From assembly GCF_003001675.1 (NCBI RefSeq), contig NZ_PVYW01000011.1, positions 124,001 through 188,000 of the forward strand: DNA of 64,000 bases, given 5' to 3'. Under the pieces are notes generated by a model. That model searched no databases. It was not told the DNA's origin and saw only the letters and a program-made list of their open reading frames with translations. Source of the DNA: Cohnella sp. SGD-V74. GTDB taxonomy: Bacteria; Bacillota; Bacilli; Paenibacillales; Paenibacillaceae. The position numbers and the translations under genes are program-made. Each line of letters starts with the position of its first letter. Within the stretch, counting starts at the first letter, position 1. This document shows positions 52,235 to 60,426 of the stretch, piece by piece.

Positions 52235-55200
52235 ATGGCGGAAGCGGCAAGAAAAGCGAAAATCTGGCTAATGACGATAATGTTGTCGTTCGGCGCGGTG
52301 CTGGGGGGCGGTTTCGGCAACGGCCAGGTCTATGCGGCGGGCGGAGATTTTGCCGGAGGGACCGGAACGGCGATCGATCCTTATCTGATCGAAACGGCCG
52401 ACCAGTTGGACAACATGCGGGACGCTTATCTGGATGCGGGGACGTATTTCAAATTGATCGCCGATATCGACTTGAGCGGGTACGCCGCAACGGGTTGGAA
52501 TTCTATCGGAGACAGCGACACTCCGTTTTACGGACATTTCGACGGGGAAGGTCACACAATAAGCGGGCTTACGGATCATACCGGAATCAGCATGGGACTA
52601 TTCGGAGTTTTATCGAGCGGAAGTTGGGTGGGCAATCTTAAGCTGACCGACGTATCGATTGTCGGAGACCACCTCGTGGGGGGAGTGGTCGGCGATATCT
52701 ATCAGGGAACGATTGACAACGTCTCGGTTACGGGTGAGATATCCGGAGTCGATTCTGTAGGCGGCTTGGTAGGCTACGGCTACGAAGGAACGATTATAAA
52801 CAGCTGCGCCTCGGTAGCAGTTACCGGAGTGAACCAGGTAGGCGGTCTGGTGGGTGAATTTATGGGGGAGATCACCGACAGCTGCGCGACGGGGGAAGTT
52901 AACGGAACCCGGCACGTTGGCGGACTGATCGGTTTCGCCGAGGAAACGGAGATCCAGCGGAGCTACGCTTCCGGAGAAGTGAACGGCACGGACGAGGTCG
53001 GCGGATTAATCGGCAGAATCGAAGAAGGAAGCATCGGTTACAGCTATGCTGCTGGAGACGTCAGCGGAAACATGGACGTCGGCGGATTGGTCGGGACGCA
53101 GATCGAAGTGACGATGAGCTACAGCTATGCGACAGGAAATGTGAGCGGGAATGAGCAGAGCAACTATATCGGCGGGCTGATCGGATACAACAACGACAGC
53201 AAGGTATTGTTCAGCTACGCGTTAGGAGAAGTCAGCGGACTTGCAGATAGCGAAAACCTTGGCGGCTTGGCTGGCGCGCATTACTCCGGAGGGTTCGGGG
53301 AGATCGCCGATAGCTACGCCATGGGGAATGTGGATGGGGGAACGAACAACTCCACGGTGGGCGGTCTCGTCGGAGTAAATATAGAAGGTACCATTCGCAA
53401 CAGCTTCGCTGCTGGAGACGTGAACCCGATCTCGGGAGAGACCGGCTATTATATAGGGGGGCTCGTAGGGGATAACGTGTACGGAACGATTCAGGATAGC
53501 TACGCTTCGGGGAAGGTTAGAGGGCATTATGCCGTCGGAGGACTGGTTGGCGGTAATCCGAATGATATGGACGGGGAAATCAGCCGGAGCTTCGCCCTCG
53601 GAGACGTGGAAGGAAGCGGTATCGGAAGCCAGAATATCGGCGGTCTGGTTGGCTATAATGCCTGGGGTAAAATCGAGAATAGCTACGCTGCCGGGAAGGT
53701 GAGCGGCGACGACATCGTTGGCGGGCTGGCAGGAGAGAGCGGCTCGGGTTCGATTCGGACAAGCTATTCCGTGGGCGAAGTAACGGGAGGCTCCAACGTG
53801 GGCGGCCTGATCGGGAGAGGCAGCTTCGGAAGTTTCGTCAATAGCTTCTATGATGGAGACACGAGCGGTCAGAGCGTATCGGACGGAGGCACGGCTCTTA
53901 GTACCGTGCTGATGCACAGCCAGAGCTCTTATGAAGCGGATGCGGCCAATGCGTGGGATTTTGCCTCCGTATGGGGAATAGAACCGGCTATGAACGGCGG
54001 ATATCCTTACCTGAGGGCCAGCCTCGTTCAACTGCAATACGATGATAACGACAGTACCGGCGGTACGGCTCCTCTCAGCCAAACGTTCGTCCCTGTAACT
54101 GAGCTCAGTTTGCCGGGGCCTATGGATCTGGTCAGAGCGGGTCACACCTTCGCGGGCTGGAGCGAGAAATCGGATGGAAGCGGGACCGTGTACAATGAGG
54201 GTGACTCCTTCGCGGTAAGGAAAAACACGACCTTGTTTGCCCAGTGGGACGCGTTGGCTCTGAGCAGCGATGCGACGCTGACTTCCACGATTGGAACGGT
54301 AAGCACAGATGGTACGGCTAGTGAGACGATTACTGGAGTTCCTTATGGCACAACGTTGGTCGCTTTCAAGGCTGCGATTACACCGGCTACGGGTGCTACG
54401 TTCGAGGTATATGAGGTCGATGGTACGACGATAGCCACTGTATTGGCATCAGGTTACAAAGTCATCGTTACGGCAGAAGATGGCACGACTCAAGTGACGT
54501 ATACCGTTACGGTTAGCGCTCCTCCGCTGAGCAACGATGCGACGCTGACTTCGACGATTGGAACAGTAAGCACGGGAGGCACAGCTAGCGAGACGATCAC
54601 GGGTGTGCCGTATGGAACGACGTTGGTGGCTTTCAAGGCTGCGATTACACCGGCAACAGGTGCCTCGTTTGAGGTGTACGAAGCTGATGGTGTGACGGTC
54701 GCCACTGTGTTGGCATCTGGTTACAAAGTCATCGTCACCGCAGAGGACGGCACGACGCAAGTGACTTACACCGTCACGGTTAGCTCGCCTCCACTAAGCA
54801 CGGATGCGACGCTGACTTCCACGATTGGAACAGTAAGCACGGGAGGCACGGCTAACGAGACGATTACGGTTGTGCCGTATGGCACGACGTTGGTCGCGTT
54901 CAAATCTGCGATTACACCGGCTACAGGTGCCTCGTTCGAGGTGTACGAGGCTGACGACGTAACGATAGCCACTGTATTGGCATCAGGTTACAAAGTCGTC
55001 GTCACCGCAGAAGATAGCACAACACAAGTGACGTATACCGTCACAGTGAATGCGGCTCCGTCTAGTACGGGAAGCGGCGGAAACAGCGGCGGCCCCGCAC
55101 CGGCGAACAACAAACTGACGCTCCAAGCCGGCAAAGCGGGAGAATTGAGCCTTTTCGATGAGATTACGGTAACCGTACCGACTAACGCCTCGGATAAGGA

Positions 55201-56071
55201 GATCGTCATCACGATCGATAAGATAACGAATCCGCAAAAATTGCTCTCGGACCGCGATGTGCTTCTAAGCGCGATATTCGAAGTTCTCAAGAACTTCACG
55301 GATGACTTCAAGAACCCCGTTACGGTTACGATCAAATACAACGTCGCAGATTTGCCCAAAGATCGGGTTCCAGCCGTATTTACTTACGATGAGACTAAGA
55401 AAGTCTGGGTGGAAGCAGCAGGGGGTAAGGTAAGCGGGGATCGCGTTTCCGTGCAGGTGATTTCCTTGGCGAAGTTCGCCGTTTTCGCGGTCGATCGTCC
55501 GGACGAGCCGATTAAGGAAAGCGAACCTGCCCCCCTTTTTAACGACGTCTCCGGACACTGGGCTGAACAGAATATTACCCAAGCGTTAAAGCTGGGAATT
55601 GTCTCGGGCTACTCGGATGGTTCGTTTAAACCGAACGGGACCATCACGCGCGCGGAATTCTCCCTTATGTTAATGAACGCCTTGAATCCGACCGATGAGG
55701 TCAGTGCATTGCCGTTCACCGACGCTGAGAAGATCGGGAAATGGGCTAAAAATGCGGTGGCACTCGCGGTTCAAGCCGGCTATATTAAAGGCTATCAGGA
55801 CGGAACGTTCCGTCCGAACGCGGTGATTACCCGGGCCGAGATGGCGATGATGGCCGCCAATGTGTTGGGGCTATCGTCGCAGGCGGGTGCATCAACCGGT
55901 TTTGCGGATGATCAGGCGATTCCCGCATGGGCGAAAGGCGCAATTGCCGCAATTCATGCGAAAGACATCATGAAAGGCAAGTCGTCAGGCAAGTTCGATC
56001 CGGCGGCCAAAGTGACGAGAGCTGAGGCCGTAACCGTTGTATTGAACCTGTTAGGCGCGAAGAGCGAATAA
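52235..56071 (+). CDS. Large SLH-anchored surface protein with GLUG repeats and cadherin-like sandwich repeats
   Basis: A 1278-residue secreted protein. It starts with a signal peptide (IWLMTIMLSFGAVLGGGFG...VYA). About residues 60-590 contain many GLUG-type repeats of roughly 24-30 residues (pattern SYATGNVSG...VGGLIG), expected to form a beta-helix. An InlB B-repeat-like unit follows at about 598-672 (AGHTFAGWSEKSDGSGTVYN). Then come three tandem 89-residue cadherin-like sandwich domains (675-942), a linker (about 950-1095), and three SLH repeats (1100-1278; HWAEQNITQALKLGIVSGYSDGSFKP) that bind wall polymers. It is probably an adhesin or S-layer-associated protein. The ATG follows GAGGGGAG. 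Confidence 0.93.
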   Translation: MAEAARKAKIWLMTIMLSFGAVLGGGFGNGQVYAAGGDFAGGTGTAIDPYLIETADQLDNMRDAYLDAGTYFKLIADIDLSGYAATGWNSIGDSDTPFYGHFDGEGHTISGLTDHTGISMGLFGVLSSGSWVGNLKLTDVSIVGDHLVGGVVGDIYQGTIDNVSVTGEISGVDSVGGLVGYGYEGTIINSCASVAVTGVNQVGGLVGEFMGEITDSCATGEVNGTRHVGGLIGFAEETEIQRSYASGEVNGTDEVGGLIGRIEEGSIGYSYAAGDVSGNMDVGGLVGTQIEVTMSYSYATGNVSGNEQSNYIGGLIGYNNDSKVLFSYALGEVSGLADSENLGGLAGAHYSGGFGEIADSYAMGNVDGGTNNSTVGGLVGVNIEGTIRNSFAAGDVNPISGETGYYIGGLVGDNVYGTIQDSYASGKVRGHYAVGGLVGGNPNDMDGEISRSFALGDVEGSGIGSQNIGGLVGYNAWGKIENSYAAGKVSGDDIVGGLAGESGSGSIRTSYSVGEVTGGSNVGGLIGRGSFGSFVNSFYDGDTSGQSVSDGGTALSTVLMHSQSSYEADAANAWDFASVWGIEPAMNGGYPYLRASLVQLQYDDNDSTGGTAPLSQTFVPVTELSLPGPMDLVRAGHTFAGWSEKSDGSGTVYNEGDSFAVRKNTTLFAQWDALALSSDATLTSTIGTVSTDGTASETITGVPYGTTLVAFKAAITPATGATFEVYEVDGTTIATVLASGYKVIVTAEDGTTQVTYTVTVSAPPLSNDATLTSTIGTVSTGGTASETITGVPYGTTLVAFKAAITPATGASFEVYEADGVTVATVLASGYKVIVTAEDGTTQVTYTVTVSSPPLSTDATLTSTIGTVSTGGTANETITVVPYGTTLVAFKSAITPATGASFEVYEADDVTIATVLASGYKVVVTAEDSTTQVTYTVTVNAAPSSTGSGGNSGGPAPANNKLTLQAGKAGELSLFDEITVTVPTNASDKEIVITIDKITNPQKLLSDRDVLLSAIFEVLKNFTDDFKNPVTVTIKYNVADLPKDRVPAVFTYDETKKVWVEAAGGKVSGDRVSVQVISLAKFAVFAVDRPDEPIKESEPAPLFNDVSGHWAEQNITQALKLGIVSGYSDGSFKPNGTITRAEFSLMLMNALNPTDEVSALPFTDAEKIGKWAKNAVALAVQAGYIKGYQDGTFRPNAVITRAEMAMMAANVLGLSSQAGASTGFADDQAIPAWAKGAIAAIHAKDIMKGKSSGKFDPAAKVTRAEAVTVVLNLLGAKSE
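54260..55065 (+). repeat. Three tandem 267-bp in-frame repeats
   Basis: The same phase point (GATGCGACGCTGACTTC) occurs at 54269, 54536 and 54803, an exact period of 267 bp (89 codons). The copies are nearly identical in DNA, so they arose recently or are kept alike by recombination. Copy number may vary between strains. Confidence 0.92.
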
Positions 56072-56079
56072 ACAAACAG

Positions 56080-56126
56080 GGCAGTCCTTCAATCGGCGAT
56101 CAAGCCGGTTAGAGGACTGCCTCTTT
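56080..56126. terminator. Bidirectional terminator between SLH protein and EcsC gene
   Basis: GGCAGTCCT pairs with AGGACTGCC, and inside it AATCGGC pairs with GCCGGTT. TCTTTT follows on the plus strand. Confidence 0.8.
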
Positions 56127-56134
56127 TAATGGCA

Positions 56135-56890
56135 TTATTTACGAATATCAATAACGACGGCAGCTTCATTTAACCTGCGCAACCGATAGGCGTTGGTCGC
56201 GGTCTGGCGAAGCTCCTCAAGAATGGTGTAATTCGCCCAGGCTCCCGCAACCGCGCCTATTCCAGGCACCATCTGCAGCAGCTTCCGAAAGTCGATGGCG
56301 TCGCGATATTCTTTCTGGAATGTCTCCCAGTCCATGTTTTTGTAGTGTTCGGTATCCGAGGACCAGAGCTTCTTCTCGGAGTTCCAGTTTTTGACGGAGT
56401 TCAGCAGCCTGGCGCGTTGTTCCGGTCCGGAGAACGTCAATTGGAACACTTTCAGAATAAAAACCCGTTCGGAAAAATGCTTCGTATCGTACCCGTAGTT
56501 GTGAGCCAGCTCGAACAAGTATTTCATCTTGATGGCGATGAGCGCAGGGAAGTCCACAACGTTAAGCAGTATGCCGCCCGCTCCGGTGCCCGCTCCTTCG
56601 GCGACGGCGATCTTCTGATACAGGGAAAACAGATTTTTCGCCTCTTCGTCGCTCCGTTCCAGATTAAGCTCCCGCTGCACGGGCCGCTTCGGCGTATATT
56701 CTGCGCCGAACAGCGCCGTGCGCACGATCGATTTGATCGTGGTCGTGATGACGTTCTGGGCTTTGGCGGGGATCATTCTGTTAATTCGATTGCCGATCGT
56801 CTTGGAGGTTCTCTCCAGCCACCCGGGCGGCTTGAATAATTGCTGTTCCCAAGCGGCAATTTCTTCGCGCGCCTTCTGTTCGTAGTGCAT
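56135..56890 (-). CDS. EcsC family protein
   Basis: A 251-residue protein of the EcsC family. Recognisable parts are IAAWEQQLFKPPGWLERTSK, AVAEGAGTGAGGILLNVVDFPALIAIKMK and LQMVPGIGAVAGAWANYTIL, with weakly hydrophobic helices that may contact the membrane. In Bacillus ecsC lies beside the EcsAB transporter, but no ecsA or ecsB is here. The ATG at 56890 follows GGAGGAG; the TTG six codons earlier is part of that site. Its function is unclear. Confidence 0.88.
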   Translation of the reverse strand: MHYEQKAREEIAAWEQQLFKPPGWLERTSKTIGNRINRMIPAKAQNVITTTIKSIVRTALFGAEYTPKRPVQRELNLERSDEEAKNLFSLYQKIAVAEGAGTGAGGILLNVVDFPALIAIKMKYLFELAHNYGYDTKHFSERVFILKVFQLTFSGPEQRARLLNSVKNWNSEKKLWSSDTEHYKNMDWETFQKEYRDAIDFRKLLQMVPGIGAVAGAWANYTILEELRQTATNAYRLRRLNEAAVVIDIRK

Positions 56891-57006
56891 GGTTGATCGC
56901 TCCTCCAAAAGAGTTGGCTATAGTATACCGGATAACGACGGCATGCAAAACAGACCAGGGCAGGAGGAGGAGCCAGACGAAAGTCGTGGAATCGAAGCAG
57001 AGAGAC

Positions 57007-58104
57007 TTAACGCGCCGCCAAATTCATCTCGACGCACATGAGAATGAAGGCGCCGGCGCCGTGCAGATCGTTCTCGCTGGTCGGCCGGGCGATATAATGG
57101 GCATAATCGCCGATTCCGGTGCCGATGCAGATGTTGCCGATCACGACGTTGCCGTTCTCATCGAATTTCAGCGTATCGATCACGCCCCGGTAGCCTTTCC
57201 AGGCATATTCCATGTATTCGGCATCCAGGTAACCGAATCGCACGGCCTTCGCGATGGCATGTACGAACAAGGCTGTACAGGAGTTTTCCAGCCAGTTGTC
57301 CGGACGGTCCCCCTTGTCGATAACCTGGTACCACAGGCCGGTGGCGGAGTCCTGATACTTCGTCAGAGCGATAAGCAGATCCTGTACGATCGTTACAAGC
57401 TTGGCTTTGTCGGGATGATCGTCCGGCAAGTGTTCGAACATTTCCAACAACGCGACAGGATACCAGCCGATCGCGCGGCCCCAGAATTCCGGAGCGAGAC
57501 CGGTGACGGGGTCGGCCCATTCGGCTTCTTTCGTCTCGTCCCAGCCGTGGTACAGCAAGCCGGTTACGGGATCCTTCGTGTGCTTGTCCATGAGCAGCAC
57601 CTGGAAGATGAGCTTGTCGACGTATTCGCGCTCTCCGAAAGTTTTGGCGAATTGCACGGCAATCGGCCCGGCCATGTACAAACCGTCCAGCCACATTTGA
57701 TTCGGATAGTGCCCCTTGTGCCAGAAGCCGCCTGACCGGTTTGTCGGCCAGTTCTTCAGCAAGGGCACGAGATGGTATAGCGCTTTCTTGTACCGCTCGT
57801 CTCCCGTCCGCTCGTAGAGGGGGAAAAGCAGGACGCCGGGCTGAATGTCGTCAAGCTCGTCGGACTTGAAGTTTCTGATGCTGCCGTCTTCGAGAACCTG
57901 GCTGTCGACCCATCCTTTGATGTAGTCGTACAGCTTTTGTTCTCCGGTCTGCCGCCAGCATTTCTCCATGCCGGACAGGAAGACGCCTTGATGATAATGG
58001 AAGCGTTCCGGCGGAAGACGCTCCGGCTCGAACTTGGCCATTAACGCCTCGCAGGCTTTGAGCGCCCACTGTATAGGGGATGCAGGGGATGATGCGGTAG
58101 GCAT
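57007..58104 (-). CDS. GH105 unsaturated rhamnogalacturonyl/glucuronyl hydrolase (YteR/YesR-like)
   Basis: A 365-residue (alpha/alpha)6-barrel enzyme that removes the unsaturated uronic acid left by polysaccharide lyases from oligosaccharides. Diagnostic parts are FLSGMEKCWRQTGEQ, NFKSDELDDIQPG, PNQMWLDGLYMAGP (catalytic Asp), GWDETKEAEWADPVTGLAPEFWGRAIGWY and DNWLENSCTALFVHAI. There is no signal peptide, so it acts on imported oligosaccharides. The ATG follows GAGGAGG. It is divergent from an AraC regulator that probably controls it. Confidence 0.92.
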   Translation of the reverse strand: MPTASSPASPIQWALKACEALMAKFEPERLPPERFHYHQGVFLSGMEKCWRQTGEQKLYDYIKGWVDSQVLEDGSIRNFKSDELDDIQPGVLLFPLYERTGDERYKKALYHLVPLLKNWPTNRSGGFWHKGHYPNQMWLDGLYMAGPIAVQFAKTFGEREYVDKLIFQVLLMDKHTKDPVTGLLYHGWDETKEAEWADPVTGLAPEFWGRAIGWYPVALLEMFEHLPDDHPDKAKLVTIVQDLLIALTKYQDSATGLWYQVIDKGDRPDNWLENSCTALFVHAIAKAVRFGYLDAEYMEYAWKGYRGVIDTLKFDENGNVVIGNICIGTGIGDYAHYIARPTSENDLHGAGAFILMCVEMNLAAR

Positions 58105-58234
58105 CTTATCTTTCCTCCTCGGTTGTTTGTACTCCTATTCTAGCATCGGGGAATGTGCATATTTTGCGGTTTTGGCGGTTTTTATCTTATTTCTTGCGGT
58201 ATAATAAGCGAGAGGCGGAAGGGGGCGCAGCGGC

Positions 58235-59068
58235 TTGGGAGATGTGTACTTCGAGAACCCGGCAGGCACTTTCCAGGTGTCCCACCGGAAGGCGTTAAGC
58301 CATCATATGCCGGCAAGCCATTTTCACGGTACCTACGAAATCTATTATCTGATGTCCGGCAAGCGGGAATTTTTTATACAAGACCGGACGATTGCGATTA
58401 ACGAAGGCGATGTCGTCATCATTGCCCCGAATATTCTGCATCGTACGACCAATGCGGAGCGGCCGAAGCACGAGCGGTTCATTATCAATATGCACGAGCG
58501 GTTATTTTCCTCCGACGGCTCCCATAAGGAGGCGCTTGGGCCTTTGCTGGAGCGGGATTATTTGATCCTCAACGATTCGTTGCAGCACAGACAGTTAATC
58601 GAAACGCTCTCCAGAACAATTCTCCAGGAGATCCGGGAACGCGGGAGCGGCTTCGAATTGTTCGCCCAGACGCTGGCGGTGCAGCTGCTCATCGCGTGCT
58701 GCAGAAGATTCCGGGAGCAGGGCGCGGAGCCGCCGGCTTCGCCGAGTCCGATGCACGAACGCATATCGGAGATCGTCCGTTATATCAACGAGCACTACAT
58801 GGAGGAGCTGTCGCTTCATGTGCTGTCGGACAAGTTTTATTTCAGTCCGTATTATTTGAGCCGGTCCTTCAAGGAGGTGACGGGCTTCGCATTCGTGGAG
58901 TACGTGAACAGCGTGAGGGTTAAGGAAGCCATCAAGCTGCTGGAGAGCTCTGCCATGAAGGTGAACTTGATCGCACGGAAGGTGGGGTTCGGAAGCGTAA
59001 CGCATTTCGGCCGGGTGTTCAAGGAAGTAACGGGCAATGCGCCTTTGCGTTATAGAAGGCGAGGTTAG
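58235..59068 (+). CDS. AraC family transcriptional regulator (cupin sensor)
   Basis: A 277-residue regulator with an N-terminal cupin domain (HFHGTYEIYYLMSGKREFFI, GDVVIIAPNILHRT) and a C-terminal AraC domain (LHVLSDKFYFSPYYLSRSFKE and IARKVGFGSVTHFGRVFKEVT). The TTG at 58235 starts the protein GDVYFENPAG; the GGAAGGGGGC site is a little far upstream, so the start is less certain. It most likely senses a product of pectin breakdown and regulates the divergent GH105 gene. Confidence 0.9.
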   Translation: MGDVYFENPAGTFQVSHRKALSHHMPASHFHGTYEIYYLMSGKREFFIQDRTIAINEGDVVIIAPNILHRTTNAERPKHERFIINMHERLFSSDGSHKEALGPLLERDYLILNDSLQHRQLIETLSRTILQEIRERGSGFELFAQTLAVQLLIACCRRFREQGAEPPASPSPMHERISEIVRYINEHYMEELSLHVLSDKFYFSPYYLSRSFKEVTGFAFVEYVNSVRVKEAIKLLESSAMKVNLIARKVGFGSVTHFGRVFKEVTGNAPLRYRRRG

Positions 59069-59120
59069 ATACATAACGATCGAGTTTATAGAGATCGTCA
59101 ACACGAAGAGGTGTATCCTG

Positions 59121-59428
59121 ATGACAAAGGGCATTAGAAACCATAAGATTGATCCCTTCTTCAAGAAGGCGAAGCAGTGGAAGGAAGAATTCGAGAAGCT
59201 GAATGTCCAGGCGGCGCGTCAGCTTCGGTTCACCAACGTTCAACAAATAGACGAGATGCAGCTGCTGATCAAAACGTACATCGACGAAGCCATCGAAGTT
59301 GAAAAAGCCGGCGTGCAAGTCGAATATATCTTCTTTATTTTTCTTCGGCCAAGCAATCCAAAACCCGGGAGTCCAGAATTGAAAAATACTTGCCGAATAT
59401 TCTCGACGGCAAAGGAATGGACGACTAG
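59121..59428 (+). pseudogene. Decayed ydeI-family (DUF1801) gene with two internal deletions
   Basis: The frame keeps the N-terminus of YdeI proteins (KIDPFFKKAKQWKEEFEKL), then jumps to NVQAARQLRFTNVQQIDEM and [16 protein letters not shown]. Roughly 65 residues seen in intact homologues are missing between them. After a second loss of roughly 45 residues the conserved C-terminus ([19 protein letters not shown]...LDGKGMDD, stop at 59426-59428) continues in a different frame. The open frame itself runs on to 59483 into a terminator. ATG and ribosome site survive. The missing lengths are from memory of intact proteins. Confidence 0.8.
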
Positions 59429-59444
59429 CGCAGTCATACCTAGT

Positions 59445-59470
59445 AAAGCCGCGGCTGCCGCGGCTTTTTC
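59445..59470 (+). terminator. Rho-independent terminator after ydeI remnant
   Basis: AAAGCCGCGG-CTG-CCGCGGCTTT, a perfect 10-bp stem with TTTT. It is retained although the gene in front has decayed. Confidence 0.9.
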
Positions 59471-59509
59471 TAGTATAATCTAGATATTGATTCCATCCTG
59501 TAGATATGA

Positions 59510-59563
59510 ACTCTATACATACTGTATCTTGGAATATCGAATCGCGTGTGCTACAATCTGTGT
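59510..59563 (+). promoter_or_regulatory. nrdHIEF promoter with NrdR-box-like sites
   Basis: TTGGAA (59529-59534) and TACAAT (59552-59557) have a 17-bp spacer. ACTCTATACATACTGT (59510-59525) matches the NrdR-box consensus ACACWATATATWGTGT at 13 of 16 positions. A weaker box-like sequence (59548-59563, 9 of 16) overlaps the -10. NrdR represses ribonucleotide reductase genes. Confidence 0.55.
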
Positions 59564-59809
59564 AGTTCAATTTCATATCTGTTTCGGTCTGGTACTACCA
59601 GATGACCTGCCTTGCCGGAACGTTGCTTGCATTTCTCCGGGGGCTGAGGAAGAAGACGAATCTAGCGGGAAAGTTTCGGCGACGCATGCCGTATGACGGA
59701 TGCGAATTCGGGTTGCCGGAATGGAACCGTGCTATTCGGCAGAACACCCCCCTCGGAGACCTGGGTGTTCTTTTTCTTTGCAATATACATATTGGAGGAG
59801 ACGAAAAAA
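59564..59809 (+). ncRNA. Structured 5' leader of nrdHIEF
   Basis: About 245 nt lie between the predicted transcription start and nrdH with no gene. Visible hairpins are TCTGG-TACTA-CCAGA (59594-59610 area), CGCAT-G-CCGT-ATG-ACGG-ATGCG (about 59684-59705), TGCC-G-GAAT...ATTC-GGCA (about 59714-59740), and finally a terminator hairpin at 59741-59776. The layout is that of an attenuator or riboswitch. I could not match it to a known class. Confidence 0.5.
59741..59776 (+). terminator. Attenuator-type terminator before nrdH
   Basis: AGAACACCC pairs with GGGTGTTCT (9 bp), followed by TTTTCTTT, only about 20 bases before the GGAGGAG ribosome site of nrdH. It would stop transcription before the operon unless the leader folds otherwise. 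Confidence 0.8.
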
Positions 59810-60034
59810 ATGAAGCTTTATACGAGAACGGTATGTCCGAAATGCATGTGGATCAAATCTGAATTGCAGCGCGCGGAAGTTGAAGTCGAGATCATCAACG
59901 TAGACCACGATGCGGAAGCGTTTGAAAGACTCGTAGCGGCTGGAGCGATGAGCGTGCCGGTATTGGAAGTCGAAGGCGAGTTTATTTTCGATACGAACGA
60001 AATGGTCAAGCAGTTGGAGAGTCTGACGGTATGA
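59810..60034 (+). CDS. nrdH: NrdH-type glutaredoxin-like protein
   Basis: A 74-residue thioredoxin-fold redoxin. The active site is TVCPKCMW (C-P-K-C; many NrdH proteins have C-V-Q-C or C-M-Q-C), and the substrate-loop Pro lies in GAMSVPVLEVEG. It reduces the class Ib ribonucleotide reductase NrdEF. The ATG follows GGAGGAG by 9 bases. Its stop overlaps nrdI by 4 bp. Confidence 0.92.
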   Translation: MKLYTRTVCPKCMWIKSELQRAEVEVEIINVDHDAEAFERLVAAGAMSVPVLEVEGEFIFDTNEMVKQLESLTV

Positions 60035-60426
60035 TCGCGTTTGCGAGCCGTACAGGAAACGTGAAATATATCGTTTCGCGCCTGCATTTGCCCGCAATCG
60101 AAATCGCCGATGACGTCAAGCTGGCGGAGCCTTTTTTGCTGTTCACTTATACGGATGGATTGGGCGATGTGCCGCGGGCGGTGACGCAGTTTATGGATCG
60201 AAACGGCGCGCTGTGCCGGGGAGTGATCGTAAGCGGGAACAGCAACTTCGGTCATCGCGTATTCGGGGGAGCCGGCGATGCCATTGCGCGGCAATGGCGA
60301 ATTCCGCTGGTTCGCAAAATCGACTTGCGCGGTTTCGCGGAAGATTACGAGGAGATCCGCCGTTATTACGAGGATTGTTTCCGGGAGGAGAGAAAGTCGG
60401 ATGAAGTCTTACTTGAAGTTAAATAA
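60031..60426 (+). CDS. nrdI: NrdI flavodoxin-like protein
   Basis: A 131-residue flavoprotein that supplies oxidant to assemble the dimanganese-tyrosyl radical of NrdF. The FMN loop is ASRTGNVKYI, with FTYTDGLGDVPRAV and VSGNSNFGHRVFGGAG further on, all diagnostic. The ATG overlaps nrdH by 4 bp (ATGA), and the last 26 bp overlap nrdE. Confidence 0.95.
   Translation: MIAFASRTGNVKYIVSRLHLPAIEIADDVKLAEPFLLFTYTDGLGDVPRAVTQFMDRNGALCRGVIVSGNSNFGHRVFGGAGDAIARQWRIPLVRKIDLRGFAEDYEEIRRYYEDCFREERKSDEVLLEVK

Noticed and set aside
59598-59618. Cobalamin-riboswitch B12-box-like string (ACCAGATGACCTGCC) in the nrd leader
   Set aside because: The B12 box should lie at the 3' end of a 180-200 nt aptamer. 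Only about 40 nt of transcript precede it and no core motif is present.
59718-59733. T-box-like string (TGGAACCG) before the nrd terminator
   Set aside because: No stem I, specifier loop or AGTA/GNTG elements are visible, and nrd genes are not known T-box targets.
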